From DATNIC01 sp035604635 (lineage in GTDB: Bacteria > Vulcanimicrobiota > Vulcanimicrobiia > Vulcanimicrobiales > Vulcanimicrobiaceae), in assembly GCA_035604635.1 (NCBI GenBank), contig DATNIC010000103.1, positions 1-30,702 of the forward strand: a DNA stretch of 30,702 nt, in the 5' to 3' direction. The position numbers were made by a program, and so were the translations under genes. The notes under the pieces are model-generated. The model had not been told where the DNA came from. It was given only the letters and a program-made list of their open reading frames with translations, and did not search any database. Of this stretch, positions 8,285 to 15,814 are shown in pieces. The number at the start of each line of letters is the position of its first letter. The first letter of the stretch is position 1.

Positions 8285-8634
8285 GACGCTCGCTGTTCGT
8301 CCTGACCGTCCTCGCATTGACCGCGTGCGCGGGTGAGAATGCGAACGAGAAGCTCGCTGACCGCGTGACCCTAGCGATCGTCAGCAACGACATGCGCCCG
8401 GTCGAGAAGGACTTCAACGCCCTGACGCGTCCGAAGCTCACACGCGGCGCGGTCGGGCGGCTCTCAGACGATCTCAACGCCCTGGGCAAGTTCCAGCGAA
8501 CGCACGAAACGACGCCGAAGGATCAGACCGGCGGCCGCCATACGTTCGAAGCGGTCTTCGACAAGGCGACTTGGCACGAAGACATGACGCTCGACGAAGA
8601 CGGGAAGATCGCGGCATTCTACGTCCACAAGTGA
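8281..8634 (+). CDS. small lipoprotein of unknown function, 117 aa
   Basis: Lipoprotein signal MRRSLFVLTVLALTAC with the modified cysteine at residue 16. The mature domain of about 100 residues is an alpha+beta fold: NEKLADRVTLAIVSNDM, then FNALTRPKLT, a helix with RLSDDLNALGKF, and beta strands with HTFEAVFDKATWHEDMTLDEDGKI. This pattern (a small domain that relates cofactor-like helix and a four-stranded sheet) resembles the DUF3887/NTF2-like lipoproteins, but I cannot assign it firmly. The start overlaps the prfC stop and the stop overlaps the next start, so it is translationally coupled on both sides. Confidence 0.78.
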   Translation: MRRSLFVLTVLALTACAGENANEKLADRVTLAIVSNDMRPVEKDFNALTRPKLTRGAVGRLSDDLNALGKFQRTHETTPKDQTGGRHTFEAVFDKATWHEDMTLDEDGKIAAFYVHK

Positions 8635-9605
8635 GCCGGTTCGCGGTCGGCTACGAGGATATCGCTGCAGCCGCGCAACGCCTCGACGGCGTCGCTCATC
8701 GCACGCCGGTCGCGACGGCGCGCTCGCTCGACGAAGCTGCAGGCGCATCGGTCTTCCTCAAGTGCGAGAATCTGCAGCGCGTCGGCGCGTTCAAGTTTCG
8801 CGGCGCGTACAATCGGATCGCGCTGCTCGACGCAACGGAGCGTAAGCGGGGCGTCGTCGCATTCTCGAGCGGAAATCACGCGCAAGGAGTCGCTCTCGCC
8901 GCTGCGCTGCTCGGCGTTCCGGCCGCCATCGTCATGCCGGCCGATGCGCCCCGGGGGAAGCTCGAGGCGACGCGCAGCTACGGCGCGGAGATCATCCTCT
9001 ATGACCGGATGCGCGAAGACCGGGTGGAGCTCGCGAACAAGATCGCGACCGAACGCGGCGCGACCCTGATCCCACCGTACGACGATCCGGCTATCATCGC
9101 GGGTCAAGGAACGGCGGGCGACGAGTTGTGCAGCGACGTCGAAGAGCTCGACGCGCTGGTGAGTCCGCTCGGTGGGGGCGGCTTGCTCGCCGGATGTGCG
9201 CTCGCGGCGACGAAACGCCGGCCCGGAATTGCGATTTGGGGCGTCGAGCCTGAAGCCGGAGACGATTGGGTGCAGTCCCTCGAGCGGGGCGAACGGATCA
9301 CGATCCCGGTCCCGCGCACGATCGCCGACGGCGCGCAAACGACCTCACCCGGCGCGCTGACGTTCCCGATCGTGCGCGCGTTGGGGCGTGGAGTCGTGAC
9401 CGTCAGTGATGACGAGTTGCGCGCTGCGATGCGTTTTGCGTTCGAGCGCTTGAAGCTCGTGATCGAGCCGACCGGCGCGCTCGGGCTCGCCGCGGTCTTA
9501 TGCGGAAAAGTCGACGTCCGCGGTCAACGCGCCGGCGTCATCATCAGCGGCGGGAACGTCGACGCTGCGACGTTCGCCGACGCGCTTACCGCTGAACCAC
9601 CTTGA
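8631..9605 (+). CDS. PLP-dependent threonine ammonia-lyase / serine racemase family, 324 aa
   Basis: Fold-type II PLP enzyme that dehydrates threonine or serine to the 2-oxo acid and ammonia. I start it at the GTG at 8631, which overlaps the preceding stop (GTGA) and gives MSRFAVGYEDIAAAAQRL, the usual N-terminus of the family. The Schiff-base lysine is K55 in AFKFRGAYN. The substrate loop SSGNHAQGVALAA and the phosphate cup LGGGGLLAG follow. At 324 residues there is no C-terminal ACT regulatory domain, so it is the short, catabolic type (TdcB-like) and not feedback-inhibited IlvA. Serine racemase shares this architecture and cannot be ruled out. It ends the five-gene operon and faces the CHRD gene with three bases between stops. 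Confidence 0.9.
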   Translation: MSRFAVGYEDIAAAAQRLDGVAHRTPVATARSLDEAAGASVFLKCENLQRVGAFKFRGAYNRIALLDATERKRGVVAFSSGNHAQGVALAAALLGVPAAIVMPADAPRGKLEATRSYGAEIILYDRMREDRVELANKIATERGATLIPPYDDPAIIAGQGTAGDELCSDVEELDALVSPLGGGGLLAGCALAATKRRPGIAIWGVEPEAGDDWVQSLERGERITIPVPRTIADGAQTTSPGALTFPIVRALGRGVVTVSDDELRAAMRFAFERLKLVIEPTGALGLAAVLCGKVDVRGQRAGVIISGGNVDAATFADALTAEPP

Positions 9606-9608
9606 GGC

Positions 9609-10037
9609 TTACGTCTTACCGGCCGCGTTGTGGATGTTCGTGCACGACACGTAGGGGGCGGCAGCAAGGGGGCCCGGACCTCTGTGAATGTTGATCGCGT
9701 ACGTTCCCCGCATGAGGTCGTCGACCGAGACGCCGGCGACGTTGGAAACCGAATGGCCGTCTACCACGTTTTGGAGCGGCTTGTAGACGGGGCCTAAGGT
9801 TGGACCGCACTGACCGGTGTGGATGTGCATCGGCTGGTTGCCGTTCGCCGGTTCACCCACGACGGATACGTTCACCGTGATGCCGTTGCCGGCGGCGTTG
9901 GGCGTGATCGAGACGAGACCGGTCTCGCCGGAGTTGTTTTGCGCGTCGAATACCCTAGTAATGATGCTCTGCGCGGATGCGGGGAAAGCCAAAGCTAATA
10001 AGAACGCGGCGATAGCCAACGAAGATAAGATTCGCAT
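9609..10037 (-). CDS. secreted CHRD-like domain protein, 142 aa
   Basis: A clear Sec signal peptide with cleavage at ASA-Q (residues 1-22). The mature part has the features of a CHRD domain: alternating beta strands (TGLVSITPNAAGNGITVNV), an HIHTGQCG turn, and near the end YAINIHRG with two cysteines (C in GQCGP and in YVSCTNI) that could form a disulfide. The gene has an excellent ribosome site, AGGAGGT, at 10041-10047. The two H-x-H motifs would suit metal binding, though CHRD proteins have no established enzymatic role. It is secreted to the periplasm or outside. It stands alone between the end of the upstream operon and the oxidoreductase gene 18 bases further along on the same strand, which may be co-transcribed with it. 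Confidence 0.8.
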   Translation of the reverse strand: MRILSSLAIAAFLLALAFPASAQSIITRVFDAQNNSGETGLVSITPNAAGNGITVNVSVVGEPANGNQPMHIHTGQCGPTLGPVYKPLQNVVDGHSVSNVAGVSVDDLMRGTYAINIHRGPGPLAAAPYVSCTNIHNAAGKT

Positions 10038-10055
10038 AGTACCTCCTACCAGTGC

Positions 10056-11570
10056 TTAACGAATGGAATGCGCCGCTAGATCCTGCAGTACGGCGCGCGT
10101 TGCGCGGCGTCCGGGCGCGCCCGAGACGCATCCTCCCGGATGGGTTCCGGAACCGCACAAATAAAGCCCTTTTACGGGGGTCCGAGCGGCAAAACGGCCT
10201 TCGAATATCTGCCCGGGCAGCAGGTCGCCGTGAAAGATGTGGCCCCCGGCGAGGCCGAAGCGCGCTTCGAGATCGGGAGGCGCCAGCGCTTGTGTTGCTT
10301 CGACGGCGCGCGGAAGGTTCGGCGCGTATTGCGCAAGCGTCGCGATGATCGAATCGACGACCGCGTCCCTTCTCGAGGGCGTCCACGGGCCGTCGGCCGG
10401 CTCGTAGGGGAAGTACTGGGCGAAGATCGACAGGATGTGCTTGCCCGGCGGCGCGAGTGACGGATCGGTCGGCGTCTGCATGAAGCACTCGAGCATCGGC
10501 TTGCGTGAGAAGCCGGTGCGCGCGTCGTCGAATGCGGCTTGCAGATAGTCGATCGTCGGTGCGACGTGGATCGTCGCCCGATGATGCGCAAGCGGCCCGC
10601 GTCCGGGACGCGCGGTGAAATCCGGAAGTTCGCCCAGCGCAAGGTTCAGCTTGAACGAAACGCCGGCGCAGCGCCATCCCCGTACTCGTTCGATGAAACC
10701 GGGTTCGAGCGCATTCGAGGGGACCAGCTGCAAGAACGTCGTCTTCGGATCTGCCCCTGAAAGGACGCACCGCGCTTCGATGCGCTCGCCGTTTGCGAGT
10801 TCGACGCCGGACGCCCGAGCGTCGCGCAAGTCGATCGACGCAACCGGCGCGTTCGTTCGAATCGTCGCACCGGCCGCCTGCGCCGCCGCGGCGATGGCAT
10901 CCGAGACGGCGCCCATCCCGCCGCGCACGAAACCCCATACCCCTTGGACGCCGAGTGCGCGGCCGGCGTAGTGATGCGCAAGGACGTAGCCCGTCCCCCG
11001 ATCGCGCGGACCGGCCGCGGTCCCGATCAGCCCGTCGGTCGCGAGCGTCGCCGCAAGGACCGGGGTGTGCACGTGCGCCTCCGCGAGATCCGCCGCCGAG
11101 CCGCGCAGCTGCGCTTGCACGCTCGCATCGAAGCGCTCGAAACTCGGCTCGTCGGCCATGAACTCCCCGGCAACGAGCGAACCGAGGGCGCTCGCGACGC
11201 GCTCGAATTCCGCAAAGCCCGCGACGTCGTGCCGATCGAAGGCACCGATCTCACGGGCGTTCTCCGCATCGTCGCCGCCGAGCAAGAGCGAGCGCCCATC
11301 GAGCAGCGGCGTAAACGATGCCGGCTCTTTGCGATACGCGGAGTAGCCGTGCGCCGCTAGATCGAGATCATCGACGATCTGCGGATCGAGCAAGCTGCAG
11401 ACGTATGCCCCGGTCGAAACCGTATAGCCCGGCCAGACGGGTTCGCTGACCGCGGCGCCGCCGACCCGCTCAGCGCGCTCGAGCACGACGACCGAGAGGC
11501 CGGCCCTGGCGAGGTACGCCGCCGAGACGAGCGCGTTGTGCCCCGCGCCGACGATCGCGACGTCGGCGCG
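10056..11570 (-). CDS. FAD/NAD(P)-dependent oxidoreductase, phytoene dehydrogenase-like (COG1233)
   Basis: About 500 aa. The N-terminal dinucleotide-binding motif reads ADVAIVGAGHNALVSAAYLA followed by VVVLERAERVGGAA, so the flavin fold is complete only if translation begins upstream of 11486, the first canonical start codon (a GTG inside the motif). No ATG, GTG or TTG lies in frame between 11486 and about 11600. I therefore put the start near the Arg-Ala-Asp codons, at the stop of the upstream gene, and regard its exact position as unknown. The C-terminal FAD-binding end GLYLCGSGTHPGGCVSGAPG is typical of the carotenoid desaturase/PYROXD2-like group. No carotenoid genes are adjacent, so the substrate is unknown. 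It lies two bases after the YkgJ-type gene. Confidence 0.87.
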   Translation of the reverse strand, partial: RADVAIVGAGHNALVSAAYLARAGLSVVVLERAERVGGAAVSEPVWPGYTVSTGAYVCSLLDPQIVDDLDLAAHGYSAYRKEPASFTPLLDGRSLLLGGDDAENAREIGAFDRHDVAGFAEFERVASALGSLVAGEFMADEPSFERFDASVQAQLRGSAADLAEAHVHTPVLAATLATDGLIGTAAGPRDRGTGYVLAHHYAGRALGVQGVWGFVRGGMGAVSDAIAAAAQAAGATIRTNAPVASIDLRDARASGVELANGERIEARCVLSGADPKTTFLQLVPSNALEPGFIERVRGWRCAGVSFKLNLALGELPDFTARPGRGPLAHHRATIHVAPTIDYLQAAFDDARTGFSRKPMLECFMQTPTDPSLAPPGKHILSIFAQYFPYEPADGPWTPSRRDAVVDSIIATLAQYAPNLPRAVEATQALAPPDLEARFGLAGGHIFHGDLLPGQIFEGRFAARTPVKGLYLCGSGTHPGGCVSGAPGRRATRAVLQDLAAHSIR

Positions 11571-11571
11571 A

Positions 11572-12273
11572 TTACCGACGGCGGCGCTTGCCGTTCCGCC
11601 GCGCCGCGGGGACGAACGGAGAGCCCGGCGTGAATTTGCGACTGTGGGAGAGCGCGGAATCGACGTCTTCGCAGCCGATCGGCGTGAATTGACGGCAGTC
11701 GTGCGGGCGAGCCTCGTAGATGCCGCAGTAAAAACGCCCCGAGCGTTCGCCTTTGAGGAAGACGCACTTGTCGGTGATGTCGTCGCCGACTTTCTTCAGC
11801 CAGCCGACGACGAAGCCGTCGGCGGAGGCGCGCTCGTTGACGTACTCGCGCATGACCTGCTGGTACGTCAGCCCCAGGTGATCGGCGATGCGTTGCACGT
11901 CGTGCTTGTTGACGTACGGCTCGTACCCTTTGCAGCATTCTGCGCAGCCCGGCGGACAGGCCAGGTTGACGGGCAAGTCTTTGAGGTGCTTGCGCGCCAA
12001 TTCGATCACGTGGCCGACCGCGCGGACGAACTCGGGGTCGTCATTGTACCTGTACGACCACTCCTTGTTCGTCGTCTCGGTGGAGTTGTAGTAGTACTTC
12101 TGGCGCTCGTTGTACGTGATCGTGACGTGCTCTTCGTCGATATCGATCGAGGTGACGTGCTCCATCGGCTCGGCATCGAAGAGCGTCGGGACCGTCGGCT
12201 GACCGGTCTTGCTCGTGAATTGGTCCAGCGCCCGCAGATCGCGGCGGGCGATGAGGTCGATTGTCTCTTGCAT
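11572..12273 (-). CDS. YkgJ-family cysteine-cluster protein, 233 aa
   Basis: Belongs to the putative zinc- or iron-chelating family PF03692. Ordered cysteines are CPPGCAECC, then DKCVFL, FYCGIY, HDCRQF and IGC, all in the C-terminal half; they are expected to hold a metal or iron-sulphur cluster. The N-terminal part (about 100 residues, rich in Tyr, Thr and acidic residues) has no recognisable domain. The start at 12273 (MQETIDLIARRDL) lacks a good ribosome site. The longer reading extends into the divergent kinase gene and is a shadow. The gene ends in RRNGKRRRR. Its stop lies within or next to the translation start of the flavin oxidoreductase, so the pair is likely coupled. Some members of the family are associated with flavoenzymes, but the reaction is unknown. 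Confidence 0.85.
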   Translation of the reverse strand: MQETIDLIARRDLRALDQFTSKTGQPTVPTLFDAEPMEHVTSIDIDEEHVTITYNERQKYYYNSTETTNKEWSYRYNDDPEFVRAVGHVIELARKHLKDLPVNLACPPGCAECCKGYEPYVNKHDVQRIADHLGLTYQQVMREYVNERASADGFVVGWLKKVGDDITDKCVFLKGERSGRFYCGIYEARPHDCRQFTPIGCEDVDSALSHSRKFTPGSPFVPAARRNGKRRRR

Positions 12274-12330
12274 AGCGCTGCAAGATTCGGTTCGGAGGCA
12301 CTGGCCCCCCGTAAGCCTAAAGAGCCGGAC

Positions 12331-13281
12331 ATGGCGCGTGCGATTGGGGTCGACCTTGGCGGCTCCCACGTCATGGCTGCGGTCGTCGACGAAGACGGGA
12401 CGATTAAGAATCGTCACGAGGTCGACATTGTCGACCACGGTCTCGACGCGGTCCTCGAAGCGATGGAGAGCGCGATCAACGGAGCGCTGTCCGACGCGAA
12501 GAGTTCCTCGATCGTCGGGATCGGAGTCGGCTCGCCCGGAAACATCGATGCGCGAACCGGGATGATCCGGTACTCGCCCAACTTTCACTGGTCCAACGTC
12601 CCACTGGGCGAGCGGCTGCGCGGGCTGTTCAATTATCCGGTCTATATCGCCAACGATGCGCGTTGCGCGACGCTGGGTGAATACACCTACGGTGTCGGGC
12701 GCGGTACGAAGGACTTCGTCCTCTTGACGCTTGGGACGGGGATCGGCGGCGGGATCGTCTCGGGCGGGACGCTGCTGTTGGGAAACGCCATGGGTGCCGG
12801 TGAGTTCGGGCACCATACGATTCGTCCGGTCGACGGGTTCGTCTGCGGCTGCGGTAAGATCGGCTGCTTCGAAGCGCAAGCCTCCGGCACGGGGCTGATT
12901 CGCCACGCGGTGGCGGTGGCGCCGTCGTTCCCGCGCAGCACCTTGCTCGATATCCCGCGCGAAAAGTGGGGCTCCAAGAAGATCCGCCAAGCCGCCGCGG
13001 CGGGCGACGGTCACGGGCTTGCAGCGTGGAACCGCTGGGTCGACGACCTGGCAATCGGTCTCTCGAACATCATCGCGTTCGTCAATCCCGAAGTGATCGC
13101 ACTTGGAGGCGGCGTTTCGAGCGCCGGCGATTTTCTCGTCGGCGCGGTCGTCCCCAAAGTTGAGGAACGGACGACGATGGTGCCGCGCGGGACGACCCGC
13201 ATCGTCGCGGCTTCGTTGATCAACGATGCGGGCGCAGTCGGCGCCGCCACGATGGCGTTTCGCGGCGGACTTTCGACCTAA
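12331..13281 (+). CDS. ROK-family sugar kinase, glucokinase-like, 316 aa
   Basis: ROK kinases phosphorylate glucose or related sugars with ATP. The ATP-binding start is GVDLGGSHVMAAVVD (from residue 6), followed by NDAR in the sugar site, the phosphate loop LTLGTGIGGGIV, and the ROK zinc site C172, C174 and C179 in CGCGKIGCFEAQ. EFGHH supplies the histidine that coordinates zinc together with these. No N-terminal helix-turn-helix is present, so it is the kinase and not a NagC/XylR-type regulator. The ATG is divergent from the YkgJ-type gene with 57 bases between them and no strong ribosome site. Its length of 316 aa is normal for bacterial glucokinase of the ROK type. Substrate glucose is likely but not proven. 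Confidence 0.92.
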   Translation: MARAIGVDLGGSHVMAAVVDEDGTIKNRHEVDIVDHGLDAVLEAMESAINGALSDAKSSSIVGIGVGSPGNIDARTGMIRYSPNFHWSNVPLGERLRGLFNYPVYIANDARCATLGEYTYGVGRGTKDFVLLTLGTGIGGGIVSGGTLLLGNAMGAGEFGHHTIRPVDGFVCGCGKIGCFEAQASGTGLIRHAVAVAPSFPRSTLLDIPREKWGSKKIRQAAAAGDGHGLAAWNRWVDDLAIGLSNIIAFVNPEVIALGGGVSSAGDFLVGAVVPKVEERTTMVPRGTTRIVAASLINDAGAVGAATMAFRGGLST

Positions 13282-13290
13282 ACGCCGCGG

Positions 13291-14463
13291 CTACAGTGCG
13301 ACGACGGCGGGAATTCCTTGCGGCGGGATTTGTCCAGTCGTCGCGATATGCGCGATCAGTTCGCCGATGCGGCGCGAACTGCCGCGCGGCGCGATGTTCC
13401 CTTGACGCGCGCGCATCGAAGCCAGCCGTTCTTGACTGTGTACGATCCGCGTCACCGAGCGGACGACCGCGGACGTAGAAAGCGCGACGACGCCGATCCC
13501 ATTGGTCCGAACGTAATCGAGATTGCCGCGCTCTTGGCCGGGGATGAAATCGTATACGACGACCGGGACTTCGGCGACGCTGGCCTCCGCGAGCGTCCCA
13601 GGGCCCGCCTTGGTGACGAGCAGGTCCGCCGCGCGCATGAGCGCGGGGACGTTGTTGACGTAGCCGAGGACGGTCATCGGCGCGCTCAGCGACGGCGCGA
13701 GCTCTTCGAGCTTAGCGCGGAGCGCAGCGTTGCGGCCGGTGACGACGACAAGGTGCATCGCCAACGCCGACCGCGCGAGGGCAAGAGTCGTCGGCAAGAG
13801 CTTCCCGCCGCCCTCGCCCCCGGCCATCAGGAGCGCGACGGTGCGATCTGCCGGAAGCCCGAGTGAGACACGCAGCTCGGCTTTCGATTCCGAGATCGCC
13901 TCGAATTTCGGATGAACGGGGTGACCGAGAAAAAAGATCCGCTCCCTCGGCACGCCGCGCTCCAGCGCGCGCTGATAGACTTCGCGTGCCGGGACGACGA
14001 TCGCGTCGACTTCCGGCGTGATCCAGCCTTCGTGGACGCGGCCCAAGTCGGTGACGACCGTGATCAACGGGGTCCGCAGCTTCGCGTCCATGCGCGCGCG
14101 CAGGGCTGCGTGGTTGAGCAGCGGGTGGACCGAGACGATGACGTCGGGTTTGTACGCCAAAAACGTGTCGCGCAATTGCTCGCGGTACAGCGGCTCGCAG
14201 ACCCGGATCAGACTGCGGAAGCGGCGGCGGCCGTTGGTGGCATGATAGAGCGCACCGTAGACGGGAGGCGCGAAACGAAGGGCTGCGCTATACGCGGGAC
14301 CGAGTTGCGAGAGTGGAAACGAGCAGTGCTTTCCGATGTCATCGATCTCCCACTCGTACCGGACGCCCCCGGGGAGCGCGTCGAGCGCGGCTCCGATGGC
14401 TTGTGCAGCGCTGCGATGTCCGCCGCCCGTGTCCGATATGAGAAGGAGAATGCGCTTGTTCAT
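13291..14463 (-). CDS. MGDG-synthase-type glycosyltransferase (GT28), 390 aa
   Basis: Transfers a hexose from a nucleotide sugar to diacylglycerol or a similar lipid acceptor. The N-terminus MNKRILLLISDTGGGHRSAA is the hallmark of the MGDG synthase N-terminal domain (acceptor side). The GT28 C-terminal domain follows, with LMAGGEGGGKL, the acidic/amide site VLGYVNNVPALMRAADLLVTKAGPGT and EVPVVVYDFIPGQERGNLDYV. The start has GGAGG four bases upstream. It is 11 bases downstream of the fatty-acid-hydroxylase gene, so both are probably one transcript. The family includes plant monogalactosyldiacylglycerol synthase and bacterial processive diacylglycerol glucosyltransferases (UgtP), and the exact sugar cannot be read from this sequence. 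Confidence 0.92.
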   Translation of the reverse strand: MNKRILLLISDTGGGHRSAAQAIGAALDALPGGVRYEWEIDDIGKHCSFPLSQLGPAYSAALRFAPPVYGALYHATNGRRRFRSLIRVCEPLYREQLRDTFLAYKPDVIVSVHPLLNHAALRARMDAKLRTPLITVVTDLGRVHEGWITPEVDAIVVPAREVYQRALERGVPRERIFFLGHPVHPKFEAISESKAELRVSLGLPADRTVALLMAGGEGGGKLLPTTLALARSALAMHLVVVTGRNAALRAKLEELAPSLSAPMTVLGYVNNVPALMRAADLLVTKAGPGTLAEASVAEVPVVVYDFIPGQERGNLDYVRTNGIGVVALSTSAVVRSVTRIVHSQERLASMRARQGNIAPRGSSRRIGELIAHIATTGQIPPQGIPAVVAL

Positions 14464-14474
14464 CAACCTCCGCG

Positions 14475-15107
14475 CTATCCCGCGCCGGCTTGCGAGCGAA
14501 TCGTGCGCATCGCGCGGATGCCGCGGAGGGTCGTCTTCGGGCGCCACGTCTTGCGGATCGCCGCCATGATCGCGAGTGCCGTACGGCGGATCGTCGCCTT
14601 GGGACGCAGCATCGGGCGCCGCTTGCGCGTAAGCACCCGCAACATCGCCATCAGCGCGCGCGCGGGAACGTCGTAAAAGCGGAAGATGTCGCCGAACTCG
14701 ATTTCGGGATCGAGGTGATGACCGTTGTGGTCTTCGGGAAGGACGAGCCCGACGGCGCGCGCGACGCGAACGAACCACCGCGGCGTCACCCACCCGATCT
14801 CGACCGTGTGCCTCCACCAAACATGGAATTGCCCGGCGGCGAGCCCGAGAATGGAGCCGGTGGGAGAGATGGGCCAACAGACGATCGCCAGAGCGATATA
14901 GGGGAGCGCGCCGAGGATGCCGTCGAGCAGGACGGCCGGATTACGCGAGAGCACCGCGTGATCCCAATATGAGCGGCGGTTGTCGTGGTGCGTGCGGAGA
15001 TGCAGCTTGAACCAAACATGTTGCGGGACATGATAGAAGAAGGTCGACGCAAAGTCGCCTACGATGAGAACGATGATAAAAGCCTCGACCGCCTTAAGAA
15101 TGAACAC
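14475..15107 (-). CDS. fatty acid hydroxylase / sterol desaturase superfamily membrane protein, 210 aa
   Basis: Di-iron-type membrane enzyme. The histidine boxes of the superfamily are present: FKLHLRTHHDN (with YHVPQH just before it), a W-x-x-x-H pattern (WWRHTVEIGW) and EDHNGHHLDPE; they should bind two irons for hydroxylation or desaturation of a lipid chain. About three to four helices (FILKAVEAFIIVLIVGDF; LDGILGALPYIALAIVCW; and a helix around ISPTGSILGLAAG). The C-terminus is basic. It starts at a GTG at 15107 with GAGGA five bases upstream. The 11-base gap to the glycolipid synthase gene suggests the two make or modify one glycolipid. Substrate and reaction are inferred from family only. 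Confidence 0.85.
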   Translation of the reverse strand: MFILKAVEAFIIVLIVGDFASTFFYHVPQHVWFKLHLRTHHDNRRSYWDHAVLSRNPAVLLDGILGALPYIALAIVCWPISPTGSILGLAAGQFHVWWRHTVEIGWVTPRWFVRVARAVGLVLPEDHNGHHLDPEIEFGDIFRFYDVPARALMAMLRVLTRKRRPMLRPKATIRRTALAIMAAIRKTWRPKTTLRGIRAMRTIRSQAGAG

Positions 15108-15148
15108 TTGTCCTCACACTCGCCCTTTTTGCCTACTTCTCCCTTACG

Positions 15149-15814
15149 ATGAAGGCGCTTTCGCTCCTGGCCGTGCTCGCCGTCACCGCGCTGATCGGCT
15201 GCGCCGGCCCGGTTCCGCAGCCGCCCGCGTTCAGACCCTCGGCGCGGCTTCCGGGCCTGCGGGACGCCGTGCTCGCGTGGCACGTCCCGCCGCCGCTCGA
15301 GCAGATTCGCGGGCTGCGGCTCCTGGGCGATGCCCCGAGGCCTGCGATCGTCCAGCTCGCCGTCGTACGCTTCATCGTCCGTGCGAACCCGCGGCTGGGC
15401 GCCTTGGATGCGCTCATGCTGGCCTCGGACGCAATTCGGCGTGCCGAAGAAGTCGGGCTGGAGCCGGAGTTTTTTTGCGCAACGATCTTACAGGAGTCGG
15501 CCTTTTCGCCTGACGCGCTTTCATCCGCGGCGGCCGTCGGGATCGCGCAGTTTACGCTCGAGACCGCAGCCTCGTACGGAGTCGATCCATTCGACTGGCG
15601 CGACGCGCTCCGCGGAGCGGCATTGCTGCTAGCCGGGTACGCGCGCATGTATCGTGACGCTGCGCAAGACCGATATGTGTTGGCCCTCGCCGCGTACAAC
15701 GCCGGACCGGGGGCGGTCGATCGATATCATGGCGTCCCACCATATGCCGAAACACGCGAGTACATCTCGGACATTATTGACCGCTGGGCGCGGATTCAAG
15801 CGTGGGAGCGCTAG
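15149..15814 (+). CDS. lytic transglycosylase lipoprotein, SLT domain, 221 aa
   Basis: Cleaves peptidoglycan between N-acetylmuramic acid and N-acetylglucosamine. It has a lipobox (LIGC at residues 15-18), so it is anchored to a membrane facing the periplasm. The catalytic glutamate is in ATILQESAFSPDALSSAAAVGIAQFT, followed by the long SLT helices and the end motif YVLALAAYNAGPGAVDRY. The SLT region covers about residues 90-215. The N-terminal 80 residues contain a segment with no known domain. The ATG at 15149 has no recognisable ribosome site upstream. It is divergent from the hydroxylase gene with 41 bases between them, and its stop touches the stop of the next gene with no base in between. 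Confidence 0.92.
   Translation: MKALSLLAVLAVTALIGCAGPVPQPPAFRPSARLPGLRDAVLAWHVPPPLEQIRGLRLLGDAPRPAIVQLAVVRFIVRANPRLGALDALMLASDAIRRAEEVGLEPEFFCATILQESAFSPDALSSAAAVGIAQFTLETAASYGVDPFDWRDALRGAALLLAGYARMYRDAAQDRYVLALAAYNAGPGAVDRYHGVPPYAETREYISDIIDRWARIQAWER

Noticed and set aside
9817..10059. 80-aa open frame on the plus strand
   Set aside because: It is antisense to the signal peptide and core of the CHRD-like protein, which has an excellent ribosome site.
11536..12330. N-terminal extension of the ROK kinase upstream of its ATG
   Set aside because: The extension lies antisense to the YkgJ-type gene and lacks family similarity. The kinase begins at MARAIGVDLGG.
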